This document shows, one piece after another, positions 46,101 to 59,999 of a stretch of DNA of 64,000 nt (position 1 is its first letter; each line of letters opens with the position of its first letter). Position numbers and translations under genes: made by a program. The notes under the pieces were generated by a model, which worked only from the letters and a program-made list of their open reading frames with translations, made no database searches and had not been told where the DNA came from. The DNA comes from Muricea muricata (lineage: Eukaryota > Cnidaria > Anthozoa > Malacalcyonacea > Plexauridae): assembly GCA_963855995.1 (NCBI GenBank), contig OY979723.1, positions 12,786,713 through 12,850,712 of the forward strand, in the 5' to 3' direction.

Positions 46101-49100
46101 CATAAGGCATAGATTACAAATACGTAATTTCTAGCCTGGCACAAATTCGCCGTTTTAATCTACGGGCAGCCAAAGGAGACGGAATGCATGTTTGACATGT
46201 TAATTATTTTCCAGCAATGCTAAATATACGCGATTTTTGCCAAGAGAAACGGTTCGTATCTCCTTGAATAATCTATCGATAGAAAGCCCGTGGCCTGTAT
46301 ATTACAAAGATGTAATTTTTAGCCTGGCACAAATTCGTGCCTACATTCTACGAGACGCGAAACCACAAACAATACACGCATAACAATGTTCGATACTATT
46401 GTACGCACTTCGAACATCAGCAATTTTCGTCCCGAGAAACGGCTTCTTTCCGCTTGAATAAGCTATCAACAGAAAGCTAATACATAGTAGATTACGATTT
46501 TGCGATATTTAAACTGGCACAAATTCATCGATACATTTTACAGCACGGGGAACGCAATAAAACGCCCGCCGCCGATTCGGAATTCCATAACATGCCTTCC
46601 GTCCCTCGAAAACTGGCCCGGATTTTAGTCCGAAAAACGTCTCCAATCCACTTGAAAACATATCAGTAGACACCCCATGCTCCGTAGATTAGAAATATGT
46701 TAAATTCAAGCTGGCACAAATTCGTCGCTCCACTCTATAGACGAGAAAACGATTTTGTGAAGCTACCACAGGATTCGAACGCTCGAAGACGCATACTAAT
46801 TAAGTCTGACAACGTAAACAACAAACGATGATGTCATTGAGGAATACGACATGAAAATGTAATATTCTATAATAATTGACGCGCACGCGAAAACGTGCGA
46901 TTTTTGAAAGAGAATCATCCCGAATATAGTCGAATAGCATATCATTAAAAAGCCCACAGCCTATAGATTACAAATATGTAATTTCTAGCCTGGCACAAAT
47001 TCGCTGTTTTAATCTACGGAAGGTGAAACAAGTAGAATGCTAGCTCGACACGTCAAACTGCATATTAATATTTTTTGCGCAATCAAAAATATACGCGATT
47101 TTTGTCAAGACAAACGGCTTGTATCTGCTTGAATAACATATCTATCGAAAGCCCATATCGCATAGATTACAAGAATATATTTTTTAGCCTGGCACAAATT
47201 CGTGTCTTCATTCTACGGGCCGACAAACGAGAGGGAACGCACGCTTGAGACTTGTAGCTGCATAATAATTATTTTTGCTCAATCGGAAAAACAAGTGATT
47301 TTTGACAAGAGAAACGGTTCTTATTTGCTTGAATAATATATCTATCGAAAGCCCATAATGCATAGATTACAAATACGTAATTTCTAGCCTGGCACAAATT
47401 CGCCGTTTTAATCTACGGGCAGCCAAAGAAGACAGAAGGCATGTTTGACATGTTAATTATTTTCCAGCAATGCTAAATACACGCGATTTTTGCCAAGAGA
47501 AACGGCGCGTATGTCCTTGAGTAACATATCGATAGAAAGCCCGTGGCCTGTATATTACAAAGATGTAATTTTTAGCCTGGCAAAAATTCGTGCCTACATT
47601 CTACGAGACGCGAAACCACAAACAATACACGCATAACAATGTTCGATACTATTGTACGCACTTCCAAAATCAGCGATTTTCGTCCTCAGAAACGGCTTCT
47701 TTCCGCTTGAATGAGCTATCAGCAGAAAGCTAATACATAGTAGATTACGATTATGCGATATTTAAACTGGCACAAATTCATCGATACATTTTACAGCTCG
47801 GGGAACGCAATAAAACGCCCGCCGCCGATTCGGAATTCCATAACATGCCTTCCGTCCCTCGAAAACTGGCCCGGATTTTAGTCCGAAAAACGTCTCCAAT
47901 CCACTTGAAAACATATCAGTAGACACCCCATGCTCCGTAGATTAGAAATATGTTAAATTCAAGCTGGCACAAATTCGTCGCTCCACTCTATAGACGAGAA
48001 AACGATTTTGTGAAGCTACCACAGGATTCGAACGCTCGAAGACGCATACTAATTAACTTTGACAACGTAAACATACAAACGATGATGTCATTGAGGATAC
48101 GACATGAAAATGTAGTATTCTATAATAATTGACGCGCACGCGAAAACGTGCGATTTTTGAAAGAGAATCATCCCGAATATAGTCGAATAGCATATCATTA
48201 AAAAGCCCACAGCCTATAGATTACAAATATGTAATTTCTAGCCTGGCACAAATTCGCTGTTTTAATCTACGGAAGGTGAAACAAGTAGAACGCTAGCTCG
48301 ACACGTCAAACTGCATATTAATATTTTTTGCGCAATCAAAAATATACGCGATTTTTGTCAAGACAAACGGCTTGTATCTGCTTGAATAACATATCGATCG
48401 AAAGCCCATATTGCATAGATTACAAGGATATATTTTTTAGCCTGGCACAAATTTGTGTCTTCATTCTACGGGCCGACAAACGAGAGGGAACGCACGCTTG
48501 AGACTTGTAGCTGCATAATAACTATTTTTGCTCAATCGGAAAAACAAGTGATTTTTGACAAGAGGAACGGTTCTTATTTGCTTGAATAATATATCTATCG
48601 AAAGCCCATAATGCATAGATTACAAATACGTAATTTCTAGCCTGGCACAAATTCGCCGTTTTAATCTACGGGCAGCCAAAGGAGACGGAAGGCATGTTTG
48701 ACATGTTAATTATTTTCCAGCAATGCTAAATATACGCGATTTTTGCCAAGAGAAACGGTTCGTATTTCCTTGAATAACATATCGATAGAAAGCCCGTGGC
48801 CTGTATATTACAAAGATGTAATTTTTAGCCTGGCACAAATTCGTGCCTACATTCTACGAGACGCGAAACCACAAACAATACACGCATAACAATGTTCGAT
48901 ACTATTGTACGCACTTCGAACATCAGCAATTTTCGTCCCGAGAAACGGCTTCTTTCCGCTTGAATAAGCTATCAACAGAAAGCTAATACATAGTAGATTA
49001 CGATTTTGCGATATTTAAACTGGCACAAATTCATCGATACATTTTACAGCACGGGGAACGCAATAAAACGCCCGCCGCCGATTCGGAATTCCATAACATG

Positions 49101-52100
49101 CCTTCCGTCCCTCGAAAACTGGCCCGGATTTTAGTCCGAAAAACGTCTCCAATCCACTTGAAAACATATCAGTAGACACCCCATGCTCCGTAGATTAGAA
49201 ATATGTTAAATTCAAGCTGGCACAAATTCGTCGCTCCACTCTATAGACGAGAAAACGATTTTGTGAAGCTACCACAGGATTCGAACGCTCGAAGACGCAT
49301 ACTAATTAAGTCTGACAACGTAAACAACAAACGATGATGTCATTGAGGAATACGACATGAAAATGTAATATTCTATAATAATTGACGCGCACGCGAAAAC
49401 GTGCGATTTTTGAAAGAGAATCATCCCGAATATAGTCGAATAGCATATCATTAAAAAGCCCACAGCCTATAGATTACAAATATGTAATTTCTAGCCTGGC
49501 ACAAATTCGCTGTTTTAATCTACGGAAGGTGAAACAAGTAGAATGCTAGCTCGACACGTCAAACTGCATATTAATATTTTTTGCGCAATCAAAAATATAC
49601 GCGATTTTTGTCAAGACAAACGGCTTGTATCTGCTTGAATAACATATCTATCGAAAGCCCATATCGCATAGATTACAAGAATATATTTTTTAGCCTGGCA
49701 CAAATTCGTGTCTTCATTCTACGGGCCGACAAACGAGAGGGAACGCACGCTTGAGACTTGTAGCTGCATAATAATTATTTTTGCTCAATCGGAAAAACAA
49801 GTGATTTTTGACAAGAGAAACGGTTCTTATTTGCTTGAATAATATATCTATCGAAAGCCCATAATGCATAGATTACAAATACGTAATTTCTAGCCTGGCA
49901 CAAATTCGCCGTTTTAATCTACGGGCAGCCAAAGAAGACAGAAGGCATGTTTGACATGTTAATTATTTTCCAGCAATGCTAAATACACGCGATTTTTGCC
50001 AAGAGAAACGGCGCGTATGTCCTTGAGTAACATATCGATAGAAAGCCCGTGGCCTGTATATTACAAAGATGTAATTTTTAGCCTGGCAAAAATTCGTGCC
50101 TACATTCTACGAGACGCGAAACCACAAACAATACACGCATAACAATGTTCGATACTATTGTACGCACTTCCAAAATCAGCGATTTTCGTCCTCAGAAACG
50201 GCTTCTTTCCGCTTGAATGAGCTATCAGCAGAAAGCTAATACATAGTAGATTACGATTATGCGATATTTAAACTGGCACAAATTCATCGATACATTTTAC
50301 AGCTCGGGGAACGCAATAAAACGCCCGCCGCCGATTCGGAATTCCATAACATGCCTTCCGTCCCTCGAAAACTGGCCCGGATTTTAGTCCGAAAAACGTC
50401 TCCAATCCACTTGAAAACATATCAGTAGACACCCCATGCTCCGTAGATTAGAAATATGTTAAATTCAAGCTGGCACAAATTCGTCGCTCCACTCTATAGA
50501 CGAGAAAACGATTTTGTGAAGCTACCACAGGCAGCGTTGCCAACAGTTATTCTGTACAAATCCCAAGTAAGCTCCCAAAAAATCCCGAGATTTCCTTGAA
50601 AATCCCGAAATTCTTACTTTCGTTCTCATGTTCCCAGTCTCTGCGCAACTTAGGCCTCAGGCCTCTTATTGTGTGCTCTTTGCCTCTCGCTTTTGCTTTT
50701 GAGAGCCTTCCAAAACGAAATTTTGTTAAATATGCAGGTCAATAGGGCTAAAATACGAGCGCATTAACTGTCTATTTTAACAAAATCGTTTGTTAACTAG
50801 CTAATTTCACCAAAAATTTGATTACTAAATTTAGAACTTGAAGTTCTGAAAAATCCCAAAAAAATCCCGAGATTGAGTTTTTAAAATAAAAATCCCAAAA
50901 ACATCCCAACAGATTTAAAAAATCCCGAGATCTCGGGATAAAATCCCGGACTTGGCAACACTGACCACAGGATTCGAACGCTCGAAGACGCATACTAATT
51001 AACTCTGACAACGTAAACAACAAACGATGATGTCATTGAGGAATACGACATGAAAATGTAGTATTCTATAATAATTGACGCGCACGCGAAAACGTGCGAT
51101 TTTTGAAAGAGAATCATCCCGAATATAGTCGAATAGCATATCATTAAAAAGCCCACAGCCTATAGATTACAAATATGTAATTTCTAGCCTGGCACAAATT
51201 CGCTGTTTTAATCTACGGAAGGTGAAACAAGTAGAATGCTAGCTCGACACGTCAAACTGCATATTAATATTTTTTGCGCAATCAAAAATATACGCGATTT
51301 TTGTCAAGACAAACGGCTTGTATCTGCTTGAATAACATATCGATCGAAAGCCCATATTGCATAGATTACAAGGATATATTTTTTAGCCTGGCACAAATTC
51401 GTGTCTTCATTCTACGGGCCGACAAACGAGAGGGAACGCACGCTTGAGACTTGTAGCTGCATAATAACTATTTTTGCTCAATCGGAAAAACAAGTGATTT
51501 TTGACAAGAGGAACGGTTCTTATTTGCTTGAATAATATATCTATCGAAAGCCCATAAGGCATAGATTACAAATACGTAATTTCTAGCCTGGCACAAATTC
51601 GCCGTTTTAATCTACGGGCAGCCAAAGGAGACGGAAGGCATGTTTGACATGTTAATTATTTTCCAGCAATGCTAAATATACGCGATTTTTGCCAAGAGAA
51701 ACGGTTCGTATCTCCTTGAATAACATATCGATAGAAAGCCCGTGGCCTGTATATTACAAAGATGTAATTTTTGGCCTGGCACAAATTCGTGCCTACATTC
51801 TACGAGACGCGAAACCACAAACAATACACGCATAACAATGTTCGATACTATTGTACGCACTTCGAACATCAGCAATTTTCGTCCCGAGAAACGGCTTCTT
51901 TCCGCTTGAATAAGCTATCAACAGAAAGCTAATACATAGTAGATTACGATTTTGCGATATTTAAACTGGCACAAATTCATCGATACATTTTACAGCACGG
52001 GGAACGCAATAAAACGCCCGCCGCCGATTCGGAATTCCATAACATGCCTTCCGTCCCACGAAAACTGGCCCGGATTTTAGTCCGAAAAACGTCTCCAATC

Positions 52101-55100
52101 CACTTGAAAACATATCAGTAGACACCCCATGCTCCGTAGATTAGAAATATGTTAAATTCAAGCTGGCACAAATTCGTCGCTCCACTCTATAGACGAGAAA
52201 ACGATTTTGTGAAGCTACCACAGGATTCGAACGCTCGAAGACGCATACTAATTAAGTCTGACAACGTAAACAACAAACGATGATGTCATTGAGGAATACG
52301 ACATGAAAATGTAATATTCTATAATAATTGACGCGCACGCGAAAACGTGCGATTTTTGAAAGAGAATCATCCCAAATATAGTCGAATAGCATATCATTAA
52401 AAAGCCCACAGCCTATAGATTACAAATATGTAATTTCTAGCCTGGCACAAATTCGCTGTTTTAATCTACGGAAGGTGAAACAAGTAGAATGCTAGCTCGA
52501 CACGTCAAACTGCATATTAATATTTTTTGCGCAATCAAAAATATACGCGATTTTTGTCAAGACAAACGGCTTGTATCTGCTTGAATAACATATCGATCGA
52601 AAGCCCATATTGCATAGATTACAAGGATGTATTTTTTAGCCTGGCACAAATTCGTGTCTTCATTCTACGGGCCGACAAACGAGAGGGAACGCACGCTTGA
52701 TACTTGTAGCTGCATAATAATTATTTTTGCTCAATCGGAAATACAAGTGATTTTTGTCAAGAGAAACGGTTCTTATTTGCTTGAATAACATATCTATCGA
52801 AAGCCCATATCGCATAGATTACAAGAATATATTTTTTAGCCTGGCACAAATTCGTGTCTTCATTCTACGGGCCGACAAACGAGAGGGAACGCACGCTTGA
52901 GACTTGTAGCTGCATAATAATTATTTTTGCTCAATCGGAAATACAAGTGGTTTTTGTCAAGAGAAACGGTTCTTATTTGCTTGAATAACATATCTATCGA
53001 AAGCCCATATCGCATAGATTACAAGAATATATTTTTTAGCCTGGCACAAATTCGTGTCTTCATTCTACGGGCCGACAAACGAGAGGGAACGCACGCTTGA
53101 GACTTGTAGCTGCATAATAATTATTTTTGCTCAATCGGAAATACAAGTGGTTTTTGTCAAGAGAAACGGTTCTTATTTGCTTGAATAATATATCTATCGA
53201 AAGCCCATAAGGCATAGATTACAAATACGTAATTTCTAGCCTGGCACAAATTCGCCGTTTTAATCTACGGGCAGCCAAAGGAGACGGAAGGCATGTTTGA
53301 CATGTTAATTATTTTCCAGCAATGCTAAATATACGCGATTTTTGCCAAGAGAAACGGTTCGTATCTCCTTGAATAACATATCGATAGAAAGCCCGTGGCC
53401 TGTATATTACAAAGATGTAATTTTTGGCCTGGCACAAATTCGTGCCTACATTCTACGAGACGCGAAACCACAAACAATACACGCATAACAATGTTCGATA
53501 CTATTGTACGCACTTCGAACATCAGCAATTTTCGTCCCGAGAAACGGCTTCTTTCCGCTTGAATAAGCTATCAACAGAAAGCTAATACATAGTAGATTAC
53601 GATTTTGCGATATTTAAACTGGCACAAATTCATCGATACATTTTACAGCACGGGGAACGCAATAAAACGCCCGCCGCCGATTCGGAATTCCATAACATGC
53701 CTTCCGTCCCACGAAAACTGGCCCGGATTTTAGTCCGAAAAACGTCTCCAATCCACTTGAAAACATATCAGTAGACACCCCATGCTCCGTAGATTAGAAA
53801 TATGTTAAATTCAAGCTGGCACAAATTCGTCGCTCCACTCTATAGACGAGAAAACGATTTTGTGAAGCTACCACAGGATTCGAACGCTCGAAGACGCATA
53901 CTAATTAAGTCTGACAACGTAAACAACAAACGATGATGTCATTGAGGAATACGACATGAAAATGTAATATTCTATAATAATTGACGCGCACGCGAAAACG
54001 TGCGATTTTTGAAAGAGAATCATCCCAAATATAGTCGAATAGCATATCATTAAAAAGCCCACAGCCTATAGATTACAAATATGTAATTTCTAGCCTGGCA
54101 CAAATTCGCTGTTTTAATCTACGGAAGGTGAAACAAGTAGAATGCTAGCTCGACACGTCAAACTGCATATTAATATTTTTTGCGCAATCAAAAATATACG
54201 CGATTTTTGTCAAGACAAACGGCTTGTATCTGCTTGAATAACATATCGATCGAAAGCCCATATTGCATAGATTACAAGGATGTATTTTTTAGCCTGGCAC
54301 AAATTCGTGTCTTCATTCTACGGGCCGACAAACGAGAGGGAACGCACGCTTGATACTTGTAGCTGCATAATAATTATTTTTGCTCAATCGGAAATACAAG
54401 TGATTTTTGTCAAGAGAAACGGTTCTTATTTGCTTGAATAACATATCTATCGAAAGCCCATATCGCATAGATTACAAGAATATATTTTTTAGCCTGGCAC
54501 AAATTCGTGTCTTCATTCTACGGGCCGACAAACGAGAGGGAACGCACGCTTGAGACTTGTAGCTGCATAATAATTATTTTTGCTCAATCGGAAATACAAG
54601 TGGTTTTTGTCAAGAGAAACGGTTCTTATTTGCTTGAATAACATATCTATCGAAAGCCCATATCGCATAGATTACAAGAATATATTTTTTAGCCTGGCAC
54701 AAATTCGTGTCTTCATTCTACGGGCCGACAAACGAGAGGGAACGCACGCTTGAGACTTGTAGCTGCATAATAATTATTTTTGCTCAATCGGAAATACAAG
54801 TGGTTTTTGTCAAGAGAAACGGTTCTTATTTGCTTGAATAACATATCTATCGAAAGCCCATATCGCATAGATTACAAGAATATATTTTTTAGCCTGGCAC
54901 AAATTCGTGTCTTCATTCTACGGGCCGACAAACGAGAGGGAACGCACGCTTGAGACTTGTAGCTGCATAATAATTATTTCTGCTCAATCGGAAAAACAAG
55001 TAATTTTTGACAAGAGAAACGGTTCTTATTTGCTTGAATAACATATCTATCGAAAGCCCATAATGCATAGATTACAAATACGTAATTTCTAGCCTGGCAC

Positions 55101-58100
55101 AAATTCGCCGTTTTAATCTACGGGCAGCCAAAGGAGACGGAAGGCATGTTTGACATGTTAATTATTTTCCAGCAATGCTAAATACACGCGATTTTTGCCA
55201 AGAGAAACGGTGCGTATATCCGTGAGTAACATATCGATAGAAAGCCCGTGGCCTGTATATTACAAAGATGTAATTTTTAGCCTGGCACAAATTCGTGCCT
55301 ACATTCTACGAGACGCGAAACCACAAACAATACACGCATAACAATGTTCGATACCATTGTACGCACTTCCAAAATCAGCGATTTTCGTCCTCAGAAACGG
55401 CTTCTTTCCGCTTGAATGAGCTATCAGCAGAAAGCTAATACATAGTAGATTACGATTATGCGACATTTAAACTGGCACAAATTCATCGATACATTTTACA
55501 GCACGGGGAACGCAATAAAACGCCCGCCGCCGATTCGGAATTCCATAACATGCCTTCCGTCCCTCGAAAACTGGCCCGGATTTTAGTCCGAAAAACGTCT
55601 CCAATCCACTTGAAAACATATCAGTAGACACCCCATGCTCCGTAGATTAGAAATATGTTAAATTCAAGCTGGCACAAATTCGTCGCTCCACTCTATAGAC
55701 GAGAAAACGATTTTGTGAAGCTACCACAGGATTCGAACGCTCGAAGACGCATACTAATTAACTTTGAGAACGTAAACAACAAACGATGATGTCATTGAGG
55801 AATACGACGTGAAAATGTAGTATTCTATAATAATTGACGCGCACGCGAAAACGTGCGATTTTTGAAAGAGAATCATCCCGAATATAGTCGAATAGCATAT
55901 CATTAAAAAGCCCACAGCCTATAGATTACAAATAGGTAATTTCTAGCCTGGTACAAATTCGCTGTTTTAATCTACGGAAGGTGAAACAAGTAGAACGCTA
56001 GCTCGACAGGTCAAACTGCATATTAATTGTTTTTGCGCAATCAAAAATATACGCGATTTTTGTCAAGACAAACGGCTTGTATCTGCTTGAATAACATATC
56101 GATCGAAAGCCCATATTGCATAGATTACAAGAATATATTTTTTAGCCTGGCACAAATTCGTGTCTTCATTCTACGGGCCGACAAACGAGAGGGAACGCAC
56201 GCTTGAGACTTGTAGCTGCATAATAATTATTTTTGCTCAATCGGAAAAACAAGTGATTTTTGACAAGAGAAACGGTCATAATTTGCTTGAATAACATATC
56301 TATCGAAAGCCCATATTGCATAGATTACAAGAATATATTTTTTAGCCTGGCACAAATTTGTGTCTTCATTCTACGGGCCGACAAACGAGAGGGAACGCAC
56401 GCTTGAGACTTGTAGCTGCATAATAATTATTTTTGCTCAATCGGAAAAACAAGTGATTTTTGACAAGAGGAACGGTTCTTATTTGCTTGAATAATATATC
56501 TATCGAAAGCCCATAATGCATAGATTACAAATACGTAATTTCTAGCCTGGCACAAATTCGCCGTTTTAATCTACGGGCAGCCAAAGGAGACGGAAGGCAT
56601 GTTTGACATGTTAATTATTTTCCAGCAATGCTAAATACACACGATTTTTGCAAAGAGAAACGGTGCGTATCTCCTTGAGTAACATATCGATAGAAAGCCC
56701 GTGGCCTGTATACTACAAAGATGTAATTTTTAGCCTGGCACAAATTCGTGCCTACATTCTACGAGACGCGAAACCACAAACAATACACGCATAACAATGT
56801 TCGATACTATTGTACGCACTTCCAAAATCAGCGATTTTCGTCCTCAGAAACGGCTTCTTTCCGCTTGAATGAGCTATCAGCAGAAAGCTAATACATAGTA
56901 GATTACGATTATGCGATATTTAAACTGGCACAAATTCATCGATACATTTTACAGCACGGGGAACGCAATAAAACGCCCGCCGCCGATTCGGAATTCCATA
57001 ACATGCCTTCCGTCCCTCGAAAACTGGCCCGGATTTTAGTCCGAAAAACGTCTCCAATCCACTTGAAAACATATCAGTAGACACCCCATGCTCCGTAGAT
57101 TAGAAATATGTTAAATTCAAGCTGGCACAAATTCGTCGCTCCACTCTATAGACGAGAAAACGATTTTGTGAAGCTACCACAGGATTCGAACGCTCGAAGA
57201 CGCATACTAATTAAGTCTGACAACGTAAACAACAAACGATGATGTCATTGAGGAATACGACATGAAAATGTAATATTCTATAATAATTGACGCGCACGCG
57301 AAAACGTGCGATTTTTGAAAGAGAATCATCCCGAATATAGTCGAATAGCATATCATTAAAAAGCCCACAGCCTATAGATTACAAATATGTAATTTCTAGC
57401 CTGGCACAAATTCGCTGTTTTAATCTACGGAAGGTGAAACAAGTAGAATGCTAGCTCGACACGTCAAACTGCATATTAATATTTTTTGCGCAATCAAAAA
57501 TATACGCGATTTTTGTCAAGACAAACGGCTTGTATCTGCTTGAATAACATATCGATCGAAAGCCCATATTGCATAGATTACAAGGATGTATTTTTTAGCC
57601 TGGCACAAATTCGTGTCTTCATTCTACGGGCCGACAAACGAGAGGGAACGCACGCTTGATACTTGTAGCTGCATAATAATTATTTTTGCTCAATCGGAAA
57701 TACAAGTGATTTTTGTCAAGAGAAACGGTTCTTATTTGCTTGAATAACATATCTATCGAAAGCCCATATCGCATAGATTACAAGAATATATTTTTTAGCC
57801 TGGCACAAATTCGTGTCTTCATTCTACGGGCCGACAAACGAGAGGGAACGCACGCTTGAGACTTGTAGCTGCATAATAATTATTTTTGCTCAATCGGAAA
57901 TACAAGTGGTTTTTGTCAAGAGAAACGGTTCTTATTTGCTTGAATAACATATCTATCGAAAGCCCATATCGCATAGATTACAAGAATATATTTTTTAGCC
58001 TGGCACAAATTCGTGTCTTCATTCTACGGGCCGACAAACGAGAGGGAACGCACGCTTGAGACTTGTAGCTGCATAATAATTATTTCTGCTCAATCGGAAA

Positions 58101-59440
58101 AACAAGTAATTTTTGACAAGAGAAACGGTTCTTATTTGCTTGAATAACATATCTATCGAAAGCCCATAATGCATAGATTACAAATACGTAATTTCTAGCC
58201 TGGCACAAATTCGCCGTTTTAATCTACGGGCAGCCAAAGGAGACGGAAGGCATGTTTGACATGTTAATTATTTTCCAGCAATGCTAAATACACACGATTT
58301 TTGCAAAGAGAAACGGTGCGTATCTCCTTGAGTAACATATCGATAGAAAGCCCGTGGCCTGTATACTACAAAGATGTAATTTTTAGCCTGGCACAAATTC
58401 GTGCCTACATTCTACGAGACGCGAAACCACAAACAATACACGCATAACAATGTTCGATACTATTGTACGCACTTCCAAAATCAGCGATTTTCGTCCTCAG
58501 AAACGGCTTCTTTCCGCTTGAATGAGCTATCAGCAGAAAGCTAATACATAGTAGATTACGATTATGCGACATTTAAACTGGCACAAATTCATCGATACAT
58601 TTTACAGCACGGGGAACGCAATAAAACGCCCGCCGCCGATTCGGAATTCCATAACATGCCTTCCGTCCCTCGAAAACTGGCCCGGATTTTAGTCCGAAAA
58701 ACGTCTCCAATCCACTTGAAAACATATCAGTAGACACCCCATGCTCCGTAGATTAGAAATATGTTAAATTCAAGCTGGCACAAATTTGTCGCTCCACTCT
58801 ATAGACGAGAAAACGATTTTGTGAAGCTACCACAGGATTCGAACGCTCGAAGACGCATACTAATTAACTCTGACAACGTAAACAACAAACGATGATGTCA
58901 TTGAGGAATACGACGTGAAAATGTAGTATTCTATAATAATTGACGCGAACGCTAAAACGTGCGATTTTTGAAAGAGAATCATCCCGAATATAGTCGAATA
59001 GCATATCATTAAAAAGCCCACAGCCTATAGATTACAAATATGTAATTTCTAGCCTGGCACAAATTCGCCGTTTTAATCTACGGAAGGTGAAACGCGCAGA
59101 ACAAAAGCTCGACTATTCAAGCTGCATGTTACTTATTTTTACGCAAGCAAGAATATACGCGATTTTTGTCAAGAGAAGCGGCTTGTATCTGCTTGAATAA
59201 CATATCGATCGAAGGCCCATATTGCACAGATTACAAGGATATATTTTTTAGCCTGGCACAAATTCGTGCCTACATTCTACGAGGCGCGAAACTATAGACA
59301 TGTATTGGTTGACCGGATTTTGTCTCCTCGAAAACATACAGTATCAATCAAATGCTCATAGTCAATGTATTACAAATATAAAATAGTTATACCGGTACAA
59401 ATTGGTGGTTTCGATCTACGGGATGTAAAATCAAAGTGCG
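43120..59440. repeat. Higher-order satellite array: six monomers in a 1253-bp unit
   Basis: Every monomer carries TGAATAACATAT, GAAAGCC, AGATTACAA and CTGGCACAAATTC. Using CTGGCAC as ruler, the monomers are A (CGCTGTTTTAATC), B (CGTGTCTTCATTC), C (CGCCGTTTTAATC), D (CGTGCCTACATTC), E (CATCGATACATTT) and F (CGTCGCTCCACTC). Spacings are A-B 199, B-C 200, C-D 188, D-E 190, E-F 197 and F-A 279, sum 1253. The anchor CCATAACATGCC lies at 44,079, 45,332, 46,585, 47,838, 49,091, 50,344, 52,037, 53,690, 55,543, 56,996 and 58,649. The first five steps are exactly 1253. The two edges (43,120-44,000 and 59,080-59,440) are degenerate monomers. No coding capacity; short 67-residue frames recur only because the unit recurs. 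Confidence 0.97.
50524..50971. mobile_element. hAT-type MITE inserted in the satellite, perfect 8-bp duplication
   Basis: Element 50,532-50,963 (432 bp) begins CAGCGTTGCCAAC and ends TTGGCAACACTG, inverted ends of the hAT type. ACCACAGG lies directly on both sides. The unit spacing here is 1693 = 1253 + 432 + 8, confirming the insertion. The interior is built of AAAATCCCGAGAT-type subrepeats. No transposase. Confidence 0.95.
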
Positions 59441-59674
59441 ATTTAATCTTACTTGGGCAGGCGTAAATGAAAGTAATAAATAGAAGGAATTTCTAAATTT
59501 CAGGTGGAAATATGGGTGACGTCATGTTGTAACTAAATTTGAACGCTGTTGTCTGATTGGCGTCTTTTGAGACTGACCGTTGACTTCAACGGTTTGAATT
59601 TTTCGTGAGCGAAAAATATCGTATATATCTTAAATATTTGTTGTTTTTTTTGTGGAAGATTCCTATTTTTCATA
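59441..59674. other. Spacer upstream of the small unknown ORF
   Basis: Contains TGACGTCA at about 59,517 (a CRE-like palindrome), a TATATATCTTAAATA stretch near 59,623 and no repeat units. Possibly the promoter of the ORF at 59,675. Confidence 0.3.
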
Positions 59675-59959
59675 ATGAAACGAACTGTTGGTAGACGTTT
59701 GAAATTGGCTTTCAACGTTGATGACATATTGGCTGCTATGACAAGAATATGTGGCGATCCAAAGGAGACGTGGAGAGCAGTAAATGGATTTTGGGGAAAA
59801 CTTGCCACGGAACTTGGTTTAAAGAATAAGATTCTGGTGAGGAAAAATTTAAATACGCGATGGATTGAAGACAGGAGAGGCCTTAGAAGCGAGTATGCGA
59901 AAATGTTAAAGGGAGAAGACAGTAGTCTATCCCGTCCGTATGGGATGGGAAGTAATTAG
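59675..59959 (+). CDS. Small unknown protein, 94 aa
   Basis: I do not recognise this protein. It is 94 aa, basic at the N-terminus (MKRTVGRRLK), then a mixed region with CGDPKETWRAVNGFWGKLA and a basic/acidic stretch (RKNLNTRWIEDRRGLRSEYA). The composition is protein-like: not low-complexity, few repeats. It is flanked by TGACGTCA about 155 bp before and 20 bp after. The position between a satellite and a giant palindrome suggests a mobile-element gene; the RW..R pattern could suit DNA binding. Chance ORF remains possible. Confidence 0.35.
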   Translation: MKRTVGRRLKLAFNVDDILAAMTRICGDPKETWRAVNGFWGKLATELGLKNKILVRKNLNTRWIEDRRGLRSEYAKMLKGEDSSLSRPYGMGSN

Positions 59960-59999
59960 TATGCAAGCCTGTATGTAGAGAAATGACGTCATTGCAAGG

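Noticed and set aside
51672..51875. 67-residue open frame repeated at 43,714, 51,672 and 53,325
   Set aside because: It recurs only where the satellite D monomer has no stop. It spans a monomer border and shows no protein-like features.
43120..59440. Possible CRISPR-like or rDNA/histone tandem array
   Set aside because: Units are contiguous with no unique spacers, are far too long for CRISPR, and hold no rRNA or histone sequence. The context is a eukaryotic genome.
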